NCBI GenBank assembly: GCA_026874595.1
Contig: CM049313.1
Coordinates: 38,966,659-39,030,658, forward strand
From: Sipunculus nudus
Lineage: Eukaryota; Annelida; Sipuncula; Golfingiida; Sipunculidae
Length of the DNA stretch: 64,000 nt
Direction: 5' to 3'
The translations under genes and the position numbers were made by a program. The notes beneath the pieces were generated by a model, which was given only the letters and a program-made list of their open reading frames with translations, was not told the DNA's origin and did not search any database. Shown one piece after another: positions 33,505 to 45,790 of the stretch (position 1 is its first letter; each line of letters opens with the position of its first letter).

Positions 33505-36500
33505 GTATATAAGCTATAATGCTGTCTCAGTTGCAATGTGCACAATAAATAAGCTACAATACTGTCACAGTAACTATATGCCAGTGTGACAATTAATAAG
33601 CTACAATTCTGTTTCAGTGACAATGCGCAACAATTAATAAGCAACAATACTGTTGCAGTGACTAAATGCTACAATTAAATAGCTACAATACTGTCTCAGT
33701 GACAATGTATGACAACTAATATTAGCTACAATACTGTGGCAGTGACTATGTGCGACAATTAATAAGCTACAATACTGTCTCAGTGACATGAGAGACAGTT
33801 TGTGACACATTGCCTATAGTGAATATCCTACTTCTGCCATAATGTGTGACAATTAATTTGCAAGAATTAATAAGCTACAATACTGGCACAGTGGCTATAT
33901 GTGACAATGAATAAGCTATAATACTGTCACAGGGACTATGTGCAACAAGTAACAAGCAACAATACTGTCAGTGACAAAACGAGACAAGTAATAAGTTACA
34001 ATATTGTCGCAGCGACTATAGGCGACAATTAATCAGCTATAATACTGTCGCAGTCACTATATGTGACAAATAATAAGCTATCATACTGTCTCAGTGACAA
34101 TGTGAGACAATTAATAAGCTACAACACTGTCTCAGTGACAATGTGCGACAATTAATATGTTAAAAAACTCTCAGTGACAATGTGCGACAATTAATTAGTT
34201 ACAATACTGTTGCAGTTACTATATGCAACATATTGATAAGCTTTTATCCTGTCACAGGAACAATGTGTGACAATTAATAAGCTACAATACTGTGGCAGTG
34301 ACTTTATGCGACAATTAATAAGCTGAAACACTGTCGCTGTCACTATATGCATCAATTTATAAGCTATAATACTGTTGCAGTGACAGTGTGAGACAATTAA
34401 TAAGCTACAATACTGTGGCAGTGACCATGTGCAACATTTAATAAGGTACAATATTGTTTCAGTGACACGTGAGACAGTTTGTGACACATTTCCTAGTGAA
34501 TATTCTACTTTTGCCATAATGTGTGACAATTAATATGCGAAAATTAATGAGCTACAATACTGTTACACTAGTGACCCAATGTGACAATTAATAGGCTATA
34601 ATAATTTCGCAGTGACTATGGGACCAGTGATAAGCTACAATACTGTCACAGTGACTTTATCCGACAATTAATAAGCCTCAATAGTGTGGCAACTATATGC
34701 GACAATTTATAAGCTATAATACTGTCGCAGTGACAATGTGAGACAATTAATAAGCTACAATACTGTCGCATTGACTTTTTGCTCAAATTAATAAGCCACA
34801 ATACTATCGCAGTCACTATATGTGACAATTAATAAGCTATAATAATGTCGCAGTGACAATGTGAGACAATTAATAAGCTACAATACTGTAGCAGGGACTA
34901 CAGCTATGATACTGTCACAGTGACTATATGTGACAAATAATAAGCTACAATACTGTGGCAGTGATCATGTGTGACAATTAATAAGCTACAATCTGTCGCA
35001 GTGACAATGTGTGACAATCAATAAGCTACAATACTGTGGCAGTGACCATGTGCAACAGTTAATAAGGTACAATACTGTTTCAGTGACACGTGAGACAGTT
35101 TGTGACACATTGCCTAGTGAATATTCTACTTCTGCCATAATGTGTGACAAATAATGTGCGAGATTTAATGAGCTACAATACTGTTACAGTGACTTAATGT
35201 GACAATTAATAGGCTATAATAATGTCGCAGTGACTATGAGACGAGTGATAAGTTACTATACTGTTGCAGTTACTAAATGCAACAATTAATAAGTATTATA
35301 CTGTCACAGTGACAAAGTGTGTCAATTAATAAGCTACAATGCTGTCCAGTGACTTTATCCGACAATTAATAAGCCACAATACTGTTGCAGGCACTATAGG
35401 TGACAATTAATAAGCTATAATTATGTCGCAGTGACAATGTGAGACAATTAATAAGCTAAAAATACTGTTTCAGTGACACTTGAGACAGTTTGTGACACAT
35501 TGCCTAGTGAATATCCTACTTCTGCCATAATGTGTGACAATTAATGAATGTGCGAGAATTAATGAGCTACAATACTGTCACAGTGACTAAACGTGACAAG
35601 TAATAAGCTACAATACTATCCCAGTTTCTCAATGCAAGAAATAATCAGCTATCATACTGTCACAGTAACAATGTGCATCAACTAATAAGCTACAATACTG
35701 TCCCATTGACTTTTAGCTCAAATTAATAAGCCACAATACTTTCGCAGTCACTATAAGCGACAATTAATAAGCTATAATAATGTTGCAGTGACAATGTGAG
35801 ACAATTAATAAGCTACAATACTGTAGCAGGGACTACAGCTATGATACTGTCACAGTGACTATATGTGACAAATAATAAGCTACAATACTGTGGCAGTGAT
35901 CATGTGTGACAATTAATAAGCTACAATCTGTCGCAGTGACAATGTGTGACAATCAATAAGCTACAATACTGTGGCAGTGACCATGTGCAACAGTTAATAA
36001 GGTACAATACTGTTTCAGTGACACGTGAGACAGTTTGTGACACATTGCCTAGTGAATATTCTACTTCTGCCATAATGTGTGACAAATAATGTGCGAGATT
36101 TAATGAGCTACAATACTGTTACAGTGATTTAATGTGACAATTAATAGGCTATAATAATGTCGCAGTGACTATGAGACGAGTGATAAGTTACTATACTGTT
36201 GCAGTTACTAAATGCAACACTTAATAAGTATTATACTGTCACAGTGACAATGTGTGTCAATTAATAAGCTACAATGCTGTCCAGTGACTTTATCCGACAA
36301 TTAATAAGCCACAATACTGTTGCAGTCACTATAGGTGACAATTAATAAGCTATAATTATGTCGCAGTGACAATGTGAGACAATTAATAAGCTAAAAATAC
36401 TGTTTCAGTGACACTTGAGACAGTTTGTGACACATTGCCTAGTGAATATCCTACTTCTGCCATAATGTGTGACAATTAATTAATGTGCGAGAATTAATGA

Positions 36501-37555
36501 GCTACAATACTGTCAGAGTGACTACATGTAACAATCAATAAGCTACAATAATGTTGCAGGGACTATGCGTGACAGCTGATAAACTACAATACTGTCTTAG
36601 TGACAATGTGGGACAAGTAATAAGCTACAATACTGTCACATGCAGTTACTATATGCAACAATTAATAAGCTGTTGCACTGTCACAGTGACTATATGCATC
36701 AATTAATAAGCTACAATACTGCTGCAGTGTCAATGTGTGACAATAAATATGCTACAATACTGCCGCAGTGACATGTGAGACAGTTTGTGACACATATTGC
36801 CTAGTGAATATCCTACTTCTGCCATAATGTGTGACAATTAATGTGCGAGAATTAATAAGCTACAATACTGTTGCAGGGACTATATGCGACATTCAATAAG
36901 CTATAATACTGTTTCAGTGACACGTGAGACAGTTTGTGACACATTGCCTAGTGAATATCCTACTTCTGCCATAACGTGTGACAATTAATGTGCGAGAATT
37001 TATGAACTACAATACTGTCACAGTGACTAAACGTAATAAGTAATAAGCTACAATACTATCCCAGTTTCTCAATGCAAGAAATAATAAGCTATCATACTGT
37101 CACAGTGACAATGTGCATCAACTAATAAGCTACAATACTGTCGCATTGACTTTTTGCTCAAATTAATAAGCCACAATACTTTCGCAGTCACTATATGCAA
37201 CAATTAATAAGCTATAATAATGTCGCAGTGACAATGTGAGACAATTAATAAGCTACATTACTGTAGCAGGGACTACAGCTATGATACTGTCACAGTGACT
37301 ATATGTGACAAATAATAAGCTACAATACTGTCGCAGTGATCATGTGTGACAATTAATAAGCTACAATCTGTCGCAGTGACAATGTGTGACAATCAATAAG
37401 CTACAAAACTGTCCGAGTGAGAATGTACAACAGTACACACCACAGTAGATATCCTAAATCTGCAACAGTGTGCCACAATAAATAAGCTGCAATACTGCCA
37501 CAGTGACTATGTGCCAGTGCGACAGTTAATAAGCTACAATAGTGTCGCAGGTCTT
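33505..37555 (+). repeat. Central ~41-bp minisatellite array, about 4 kb
   Basis: The unit reads AATTAATAAGCTACAATACTG then TCGCAGTGACAATGTGMGAC. Roughly one hundred degenerate copies are present, interrupted at least eight times by a GTGAGACAGTTTGTGACACA...CTTCTGCCATAATGTGTGAC variant block. Large internal duplications are visible: GCAGGGACTACAGCTATGAT occurs at 34,891, 35,826 and 37,266, with long matching context. The array abuts the right minisatellite arm at about 37,555. Open frames here are short and not gene-like. Confidence 0.95.
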
Positions 37556-40500
37556 TCTGTCATCGTCGTCTTTATTACTGCTGCCATTACAAACATCTCA
37601 AAGTAACAAGCACTGTTGTTGTCATTGTCACTGGCAGAAGCTGCAAGGAGGGAGCTTTACTCGTTCTAACTGTCATCAAAGTCAGTGCTGCCACCACAAC
37701 TCTCCTGTTTTGCAGTGATACCTCCATAAACTACTCCATGCTGACAATATTGTTGGCAGCGTGGTTGGTGGGCACGACAGGGAGAAAGCTACAGTTTTGC
37801 TGTCGTTGTCATCTGTGTTAGTGCTGCTGCCACAAACATATCCTACAAACAAGCACTGTCATCATCATTGGCAGAAGCTACAGGGAGGGAGCTTTACTCT
37901 GACTGTTGTCGTCGGCAGTGCTACTGCAACAAACTACTCCAAGAGGCCAGCACTGTCATTGTCGTCATTGGCAGAAGCAACGAGGAAGGAGCTTTGCTGT
38001 GACAGTTGTAGTCATCAGTGCTGCTACCACAAACTGTCGTCTTCATCAGTGCAGGCCCCACAAACTACTCTGAGAGGCCAGCACTGTCGTTGTCTTTGTC
38101 ACTGGCAGAAGCCACAGGGAGGCAGCTTTGCTGTGACTGTCGTCGTTGGCAGTGCTGCCGCCACAAACTACTCCAAGAGGCCAGCACTGTCGTCGTCGTC
38201 GTCATTGGCAGAACCATCAGGGAGGCAGCTTTGCTGTGACTGGCGTCTTTGGCAGTGCTTCCGCCACAAACTACTCCAAGAGGCCAGTACTGTCCTCGTC
38301 GTCCTCGTCATTGGCAGAACCAAGAGGGAGGCAGCTTTGCTGTGACTGTTGTCATGGGCAGTGCTGCCCCCACAAACTACTCCAAGAGGCCAGCACTGTC
38401 GTCGTCGTCGTCGTCATTGGCAGAACCAAGAGGGAGGCAGCTTTGCTGTGACTGTCGTCATCGGCAGTGCAGCCGCCACAAACTACTCCAAGAGGCCAGC
38501 ACTGTCGTCGTCGTCATCATTGGCAGAACCATCAGGGAGGCAGCTTTGCTGTGACTGTCGTCGTCGGCAGTGCTGCCGCCACAAACTACTCCAAGAGGCC
38601 AGCACTGTCGTCGTCGTCGTTGTCATTGGCAGAACCATCAGGGAGGCAGCTTTGCTGTGACTGTCGTCGTCGGCAGTGCTGCCGCCACAAACTACTCTGA
38701 GAGGCCAGCACTGTCGTCGTCGTCGTCGTCATTGGCAGAACCATCAGGGAGGCAGCTTTGCTGTGACTGTCGTCGTCGGCAGTGCTGCCGCCACAAACTA
38801 CTCCAAGAGGCCAGCACTGTCGTCGTCGTCGTCGTAATTGGCAGAACCAAGAGGGAGGCAGCTTTGCTGTGACTGTCGTCGTCGGCAGTGCTGCGGCCAC
38901 AAACTACTCTGAGAGGCCAGCACTGTCGTCATCGTCGTCATTGGCAGAACCATCAGGGAGGCAGCTTTGCTGTGACTGTCGTCGTCGGCAGTGCTGCCGC
39001 CACAAACTACTCCAAGAGGCCAGCACTGTCGTCGTCGTCGTCGTCATCATTGGCAGAACCATCAGTGAGGCAGCTTTGCTGTGACTGTCGTCGTCGGCAG
39101 TGCTGCCGCCACAAACTACTCTGAGAGGCCAGCACTGTCGTCGTCGTCGTCGTCCTCATTGGCAGAACCATCAGGGAGGCAGCTTTTCTGTGACTGTCAT
39201 CATCGGCAGTGCTGCCACCACAAACTACTCCAAGAGGCCAGCACTGTCGTCGTCGTCGTCATTGGCAGAACCATCAGGGAGGCAGCTTTGCTGTAACTGT
39301 CGTCGTCGGCAGTGCTGCCGCCACAAACTACTCCAAGAGGCCAGCACTGTCGTCATCGTCGTGGTCATTGGCAGAACCATCAGGGAGGCAGCTTTGCTGT
39401 GACTGTCGTCGTCGGCAGTGCTGCCGCCACAAACTACTCTGAGAGGCCAGCACTGTCGTCGTCGTCGTTGTTGTCATTGGCAGAACCATCAGGGAGGCAG
39501 CTTTGCTGTGACTGTCGTCGTCGGCAGTGCTGCCGCCACAAACTACTCCAAGAGGCCAGCACTGTCGTCGTCGTCGTCATTGGCAGAACCATCAGGGAGG
39601 CAGCTTTGCTGTGACTGTCGTCGTCGGCAGTGCTGCGGCCACAAACTACTCCAAGAGGCCAGCACTGTCGTCGTCCTCGTCGTCATCATTGGCAGAACCA
39701 TCAGGGAGGCAGCTTTGCTGTGACTGTCGTCGTCGGCAGTGCTGCCGCCACAAACTACTCCAAGAGGCCAGCACTGTCGTCGTCGTCGTCGTGGTCATTG
39801 GCAGAACCATCAGGGGGGCAGCTTTGCTGTGACTGTCGTCGTCGGCAGTGCTGCCGCCACAAACTACTCCAAGAGGCCAGCACTGTCGTCGTCGTCGTCG
39901 TGGTCATTGGCAGAACCATCAGGGAGGCAGCTTTGCTGTGACTGTCGTCGTCGGCAGTGCTGCCGCCACAAACTACTCCAAGAGGCCAGCACTGTCATCG
40001 TCGTCGTCATTGGCAGAACCATCAGGGAGGCAGCTTTGCTGTGACTGTCGTCGTCGGCAGTGCTGCCGCCACAAACTACTCCAAGAGGCCAGCACTGTCG
40101 TCGTCGTCGTCATTGGCAGAACCATCAGGGAGGCAGCTTTGCTGTGACTGTCGTCTTCGGCAGTGCTGCCGCCACAAACTACTCCAAGAGGCCAGCACTG
40201 TCGTCATCGTCGTCGTCATCATTGGCAGAACCATCAGGGAGGCAGCTTTGCTGTGACTGTCGTCGTCGGCAGTGCTGCCGCCACAAACTACTCTGAGAGG
40301 CCAGCACTGTCGTCGTCGTCGTCGTCATTGGCAGAACGTCAGGGAGGCAGCTTTGCTGTGACTGTCGTCGTCGGCAGTGCTGCCGCCACAAACTGCTCCA
40401 AGAGGCCAGCACTGTCGTCGTCGTCGTCGTCGTCATTGGCAGAACCATCAGGGAGGCAGCTTTGCTGTGACTGTCGTCGTCGGCAGTGCTGCCGCCACAA

Positions 40501-41539
40501 ACTACTCCAAGAGGCCAGCACTGTCGTCGTCGTCGTCGTCATCATTGGCAGAACCATCAGGGAGGCAGCTTTGCTGTGACTGTCGTCGTCGGCAGTGCTG
40601 CCGCCACAAACTACTCCAAGAGGCCAGCACTGTCGTCGTCGTCGTCGTCATTGGCAGAACCATCAGGGAGGCAGCTTTGCTGTGACTGTCGTCGTCGGCA
40701 GTGCTGCCGCCACAAACTACTCCAAGAGGCCAGCACTGTCGTCGTCGTCGTCGTCATTGGCAGAACCATCAGGGAGGCAGCTTTGCTGTGACTGTCGTCG
40801 TCGGCAGTGCTGCCGCCACAAACTACTCTGAGAGGCCAGCACTGTCGTCGTCGTCGTCGTCATTGGCAGAACCATCAGGGAGGCAGCTTTGCTGTGACTG
40901 TCGTCGTCGGCAGTGCTGCCGCCACAAACTACTCCAAGAGGCCAGCACTGTCGTCGTCGTCATCGTCATCATTGGCAGAACCATCAGGGAGGCAGCTTTG
41001 CTGTGACTGTCGTCGTCGGCAGTGCTGCCGCCACAAACTACTCCAAGAGGCCAGCACTGTCGTCGTCGTTGTCGTCGTCATTGGCAGAACCATCAGGGAG
41101 GCAGCTTTGCTGTGACTGTCGTCGTCGGCAGTGCTGCCGCCACAAACTACTCCAAGAGGCCAGCACTGTCGTCGTCGTCATTGGCAGAACCATCAGGGAG
41201 GCAGCTTTGCTGTGACTGTCGTCGTCGGCAGTGCTGCTGCCACAAACTACTCCAAGATTTAGCACTGTCGTCGTCGTCGTCGTCATTGGCAGAACCATCA
41301 GGGAGGCAGCTTTGCTGTGACTGTCGTCGTCGGCAGTGCTGCCGCCACAAACTACTCTGAGAGGCCAGCACTGTCGTCGTCGTCGTCGTCGTCATTGGCA
41401 GAACCATCAGGGAGGCAGCTTTGCTGTGACTGTCGTCGTCGGCAGTGCTGCTGCCACGAACTACTCCAAGAGGCCAGCACTGTCGTCGTCGTCGTCGTCG
41501 TCATTGGCAGAACCATCAGTGAGGCAGCTTTGCTGTGAT
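37556..41539 (-). repeat. Right arm: inverted minisatellite, same monomer as 20.0-29.9 kb
   Basis: Reverse-complement copies of the left-arm monomer. The innermost part (37,556-37,889) is degenerate, the next 347 bp is the shared block, and 38,237-41,539 holds about 31 clean monomers. A right-arm variant, CTACTCTGAGAGGCC, recurs at least seven times. The left arm carries it only in the shared block. Left-arm variants such as the CATGGAG monomer were not seen here. The outer end stops at GCTTTGCTGTGATTG. Confidence 0.96.
37890..38236 (-). repeat. Block shared, inverted, with the left arm
   Basis: Reverse complement of 28,092-28,438, 347 bp without length change and about two mismatches. Confidence 0.92.
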
Positions 41540-41724
41540 TGCTGGGTGGATGCAAGGGACATGGAGGTAGCCCCGAAAATCGAACATGCCCTCCTTTATC
41601 CACTGGAATTATTGAGTGTTTTGAATATAGTGTATTTGCACGTGTAACAGAACGACGTTTTCTTAGGAAATAATAAGGGTGTTTGGTTTCATATTATTTG
41701 CACTTAAGCTTATGAATAAATGCA
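41540..41724. other. Right outer flank of the foldback
   Basis: TGGATGCAAGG...GGAGG (41,547-41,567) matches 19,901-19,921 in direct orientation (19 of 21). GGGACATGGAGG (41,556-41,567) matches the reverse complement of 19,832-19,843. Confidence 0.6.
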
Positions 41725-42130
41725 GGTTATATTTTTTTATGAACCCATTGACCCCAAGGAATCCAAGATGGCCACCACTGCAGTCTCAACATAGAGATAA
41801 TGCTATCATACTATAATTGTCGCTCAAAACTTAATGATATTGGATCAATTTATACGTTTTTTATGTGTTCTGTCGATTGCAGTTAAATAGGAGTTTTTAT
41901 GAGCTCTGTGACCCATTGGTATCCAACAGGGCGGCCATGGCAATCCTAACATTGACGTAAAGATAAAACGTAATGATATTGAATAATTAGCTCGATTCAT
42001 ACTTTTTTAATGTGTTCTGGTAATACAACAAACCAGGTATGCAAGGTCAAAGTCAAATGTTTGCACTAATATTTTAAAGCATAAAAATATCTTGGGCACT
42101 ACACTAGCTGTCATATGTTATGTGATATGG
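41725..42130 (+). repeat. Dispersed repeat with two tandem ~170-bp subunits
   Basis: Two related parts: AATCCAAGATGGCCACC...AATGATATTGGATCAATTTATA and AACAGGGCGGCCATGG...AATGATATTGAATAATTAG. The part from the AAGATGG motif through TCTTGGGCACTAC...TATGTGATATGG matches the reverse complement of about 45,420-45,740. Confidence 0.65.
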
Positions 42131-42719
42131 TGATCAAAAGGAAACAGACCTTTTGAAATTGATGCTCATGATATCTTTTTTATATTGCTGATTCTCTCAC
42201 AGTAGTACTACATGGTCTAGGTGCCTCCATATTACAACAAAATAACCATTTAGAATCAATTTTTGTGGTTATATGGAAGATTCCCAGATTCCAAAAGCCT
42301 TGTTGGTGGTCTTGATACAGAAATATTCATGTCATATTAAACTATTACAAGTATCTTGTAGAACAGAGGGATCAGTAGAAACCCTTGTCTGGATATTTTA
42401 TATTTCTATAAAATTTATCTGAATATGAGCTGAAACAAGTCTATTTGTTACAAGATATAAAAAAGGCTCTTCTAAAAGCTAAAAAGAGACAAATAAAACA
42501 CACAAAAAACACATCAGCCTTTTGGTCAGCAAAAAATAAGGCACATCTGTATATGTAAAATGGCATATAAGTACGCATTATTCCTAAAGGAAAGTTTGCA
42601 CATTACGGAAATACAAATATCTCTACGGTACTCTTGTTGGATAAAACAGACATGTAGATCCGGGCATAAAGAATGGAATCTTTTCATTTTTTAATATTTT
42701 TTAATGCAAAATTAACTAT
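42131..42719. other. AT-rich non-coding DNA
   Basis: Nothing recognisable. Confidence 0.5.
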
Positions 42720-42739
42720 ACATATATGTACATCTGCAG

Positions 42740-42990
42740 ATTTTAATTCCGGTTTCGGACCACGTGACAGAGCAGTATCACACGCTCCCTCTCATTTTAT
42801 ATCTTGGCGTTCGCCAAGCCCCCATGACTACTACACCTGCGGGTACTGGATGCGTAATCATCCCCATTGCTGGATCATACCATCGAGGATCCCCCGAAAG
42901 GCGCACAATACGGCCGTTGGGCACGACCTTCCCATTACGCCTGGATGCAACCACTGTCGAGTGTGCATCAACCAGGGGATGCAAATTCCA
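42740..42990. other. Unassigned GC-richer island open on both strands
   Basis: About 250 bp of distinctly higher G+C inside AT-rich DNA. It is covered by open frames of 106 and 81 aa on the plus strand and 68 aa on the minus strand. I recognise no domain, and no splice sites settle a strand. It could be an old exon, a transposon fragment or a structured sequence. Confidence 0.3.
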
Positions 42991-42999
42991 TAATTATGT

Positions 43000-45419
43000 A
43001 AACCATTAGCTGTTTCAGTGGTAAAATTGCCCCCCCCCCCCGGCCAATTAAGCGCTTACATCTCTCATGTTATTTGATTCTTTTCCCATTAATTCTTGAT
43101 TTGTTTTTGTTTTCAAATTTTATTTTTATTACCCAGCAATTGAATTATTAATTGATGTATGTGATTTGCTCCGTTAAGATAACATCGAAATATGTGTATA
43201 CTTAGGAAGGGGGTCTTTCCTTAATTGCATTCTGCTTGGTCATAACACCAGGGTATCGATCCCTTAATATATTCATGTCTGAGTGAGGCCCAGCCTTCTC
43301 TTTAGTCTCATGGGCGTCCAGTTTGGTTTGGTGTCGGCTGTTACTCTTACTAGTGCTCTGCCTGGACTGCAGAAGTCATTAAATTAGTTAAACATAGATT
43401 TCCACATCAATTATATTACCATGAAAATTAAATTGATTGATATTTTGTGCGTGGTTAACTTGGAAACACATGAGTCAACATGTAGCGTACAACTGAATGT
43501 AAGGACCTTGCAGTTTATATCCTTAGTTTTAACTTGTAAAAATATAAATATTAAAGCTAAGCCCCACTAAGAATTAACCACATTATCCAAAGAAATTTAA
43601 TGGAATAATAGTTGTGGAGCAGAAAATACTCATATTTCTTATGTGAATAATGCCTCAAAATATTTCTCTTATAAATTGCATATTTAAAACTTTCTCCCAA
43701 TACATGTCAAGAGGCATCATTTTATCAAGGTTTTCATATCGTGTGCACAGAGAAACGTTTGGGAAAAAACGTTTGAGGCTTTTTAATCACGCGATTATAC
43801 TACCGTGTTATTTCAAGTGTTTTGATCCATGAATTGACAATTTATTCCAAAGATATTTCCTACATATATAACAGATATGTAATAAAGCGTATGATCATGC
43901 AGTAGAGGGTTTCCAACTTAAGGAGGGAACCTCAACCCGAGATCTTCCATTGTTTCTCGAATTCAAGAAGAGCGGGGCAGATTGCCCAATTTAACACACT
44001 AATTCTCTTACACAGCAACATCCGCCTCCGTAGTTATATGGTCAACGGTTTTACCATTTAATAGGACTGTAGCAGAAAAACAAGTATTTCCGATGTTCCC
44101 ACTGATTGTCTTTCAGGTATTGTTGTGCCTTATGATTGACATATAATACATAATTTTAACCTTGTTCAAGCTAAATCCATGTTGATTTTACATACATACA
44201 TATATATGGTCATTTGAAACAGTTATCCATAAATTATATTTTCCACTACATTATTCGAATACGTTCTAAGTGTATCTTATAGGCCTAACCAGCTGCTGTT
44301 GCATTCTGGTTTTCCTATGCACGGGCTTCTTCTGGTCGATGCAAACCTGATAGTAATTCCTGGTATTAACATCCGTGGTAGTGGTATCTAAATCTTGAGG
44401 TGCTTGGTTCCGATTATCCGACATTAACCTATGGGGTTCTTAAAGGTACATGTATTTGAATTAGGCATATGCCATTTACATGTACACACTTAACATTTTT
44501 TACGGACCACACAATTAAGACCCTGTGCACGTGAAGATATGTTTTCTTTGGTTATGGCAGCATATGTTACTGTTTTACTCTTTTTTTTAACCTTTTCGTG
44601 ACAATTACAATAACAGCTGACCTATTTCTGCCCATATTCAGGTAAACTCTAAAGATATTCAGACAAATGTTTCTACTGAAGCTCTTTTAAGTGTACCAGG
44701 CTTCTGGAATAGTTCACATGCCATAGATTGTTCCAATATCAGGATCAACAAGGCTGTTTTAATTTTTTTTTAAATAACCACACAAATTGATTTCAAAATA
44801 ATTGTTTCGCATGAATAGTGTTGACAATTAATACCAAGCAATTAATCAGCAGAGAATCAGCAATATGTGAAATATGGAACACCTACGTCAATTTCATGTT
44901 TTAAAGGGTCCAATCACCTATCTGACCTTTATAAACTTAAGGTAATCCATTGGAGATGTTATTCAAATTGGCCTGAAAACGTTGATATCATGCACACAGG
45001 CTGCTTGTTTTGTTTACATTAACGTGTTTATAATATGTGGGAGCCCGCCAAAATAAAACAAATTCAACAATGGCATCGGACAGCAAGTAGGATAGGCGAG
45101 AGTTTTGATATTGGCGCATTTGCAACAAATAACCTTTTTTGCCTCCGCATATATACCACATACCATGTTAGGTTACATTTTTTCCATTTTGTCAACATTG
45201 CTGTGTTTACAAACATGTTGTTGATCAACAAGTTCATACATCCTCCACAGAGGTTTCATATGAACTTTCCAAAACCAGAATTACCTTTAGATTATTAATA
45301 TATACACCAAGAAGCCAGAAATCACAAATTCTCTTTCAAATATTTAAGTGAATGGGCACCTTTAGCGTCCCTTTGAAAACCATATATGACAGTATTTTAG
45401 TGTAATGTATTTTAAAATC
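43000..45419. other. AT-rich non-coding DNA
   Basis: A C-run lies at 43,030-43,041. No gene seen; the 87-aa frame at 45,035-45,298 has no recognisable feature. Confidence 0.5.
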
Positions 45420-45790
45420 ATCCCTATGATATATTTTTCTGCAAAGACAATTTTCAATACTGTTGACTATTTGAAAACCATATCACATAATATATGACAG
45501 CGTAGTACCCAAGATGTCTGATGTTATTCTTAAGATCGAAGGTTGGTAAATAAGTTTGACCTTGACCTTTAATACCTCCCTAACCTTTGGACAGCTCCTG
45601 GAGTAGTTGGTATTACCAGTACACATTCAAAATCTTATAAATTGATCCAATATTATTCATTTTGATGCGATAGTTACAATATCAAAGCAATATCTAGATT
45701 TTTTATTATGATGGCGGCCATCTTGGATTTTGGGGGGTCAGGGGGTTGATAAAATTTGTTACCTAACTTTTTCCATCAGCTTACACCTAA
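45420..45790 (-). repeat. Dispersed repeat, inverted partner of 41,725-42,130
   Basis: Minus strand reads AATCCAAGATGGCCGCCATC, AATATTGGATCAATTTATA, CTTGGGTACTACGCTGTCATAT and TGTGATATGG, in the same order as 41,757-42,121 except for module rearrangement. Confidence 0.6.

Noticed and set aside
34191-34828. Minus-strand frames of 112 and 60 aa in the 41-bp array
   Set aside because: They are translations of the repeat unit; 41 is not a multiple of 3 and similarity is purely repeat-driven.
20031-41539. CRISPR-like regular array
   Set aside because: There are no unique spacers between repeats, the monomers are contiguous and the sequence is animal-like, so these are tandem satellites.
37761-41647. 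Open frames up to 194 aa in the right array
   Set aside because: Same minisatellite in reverse; similarity to left-array peptides is due to the repeat, not to a gene family.
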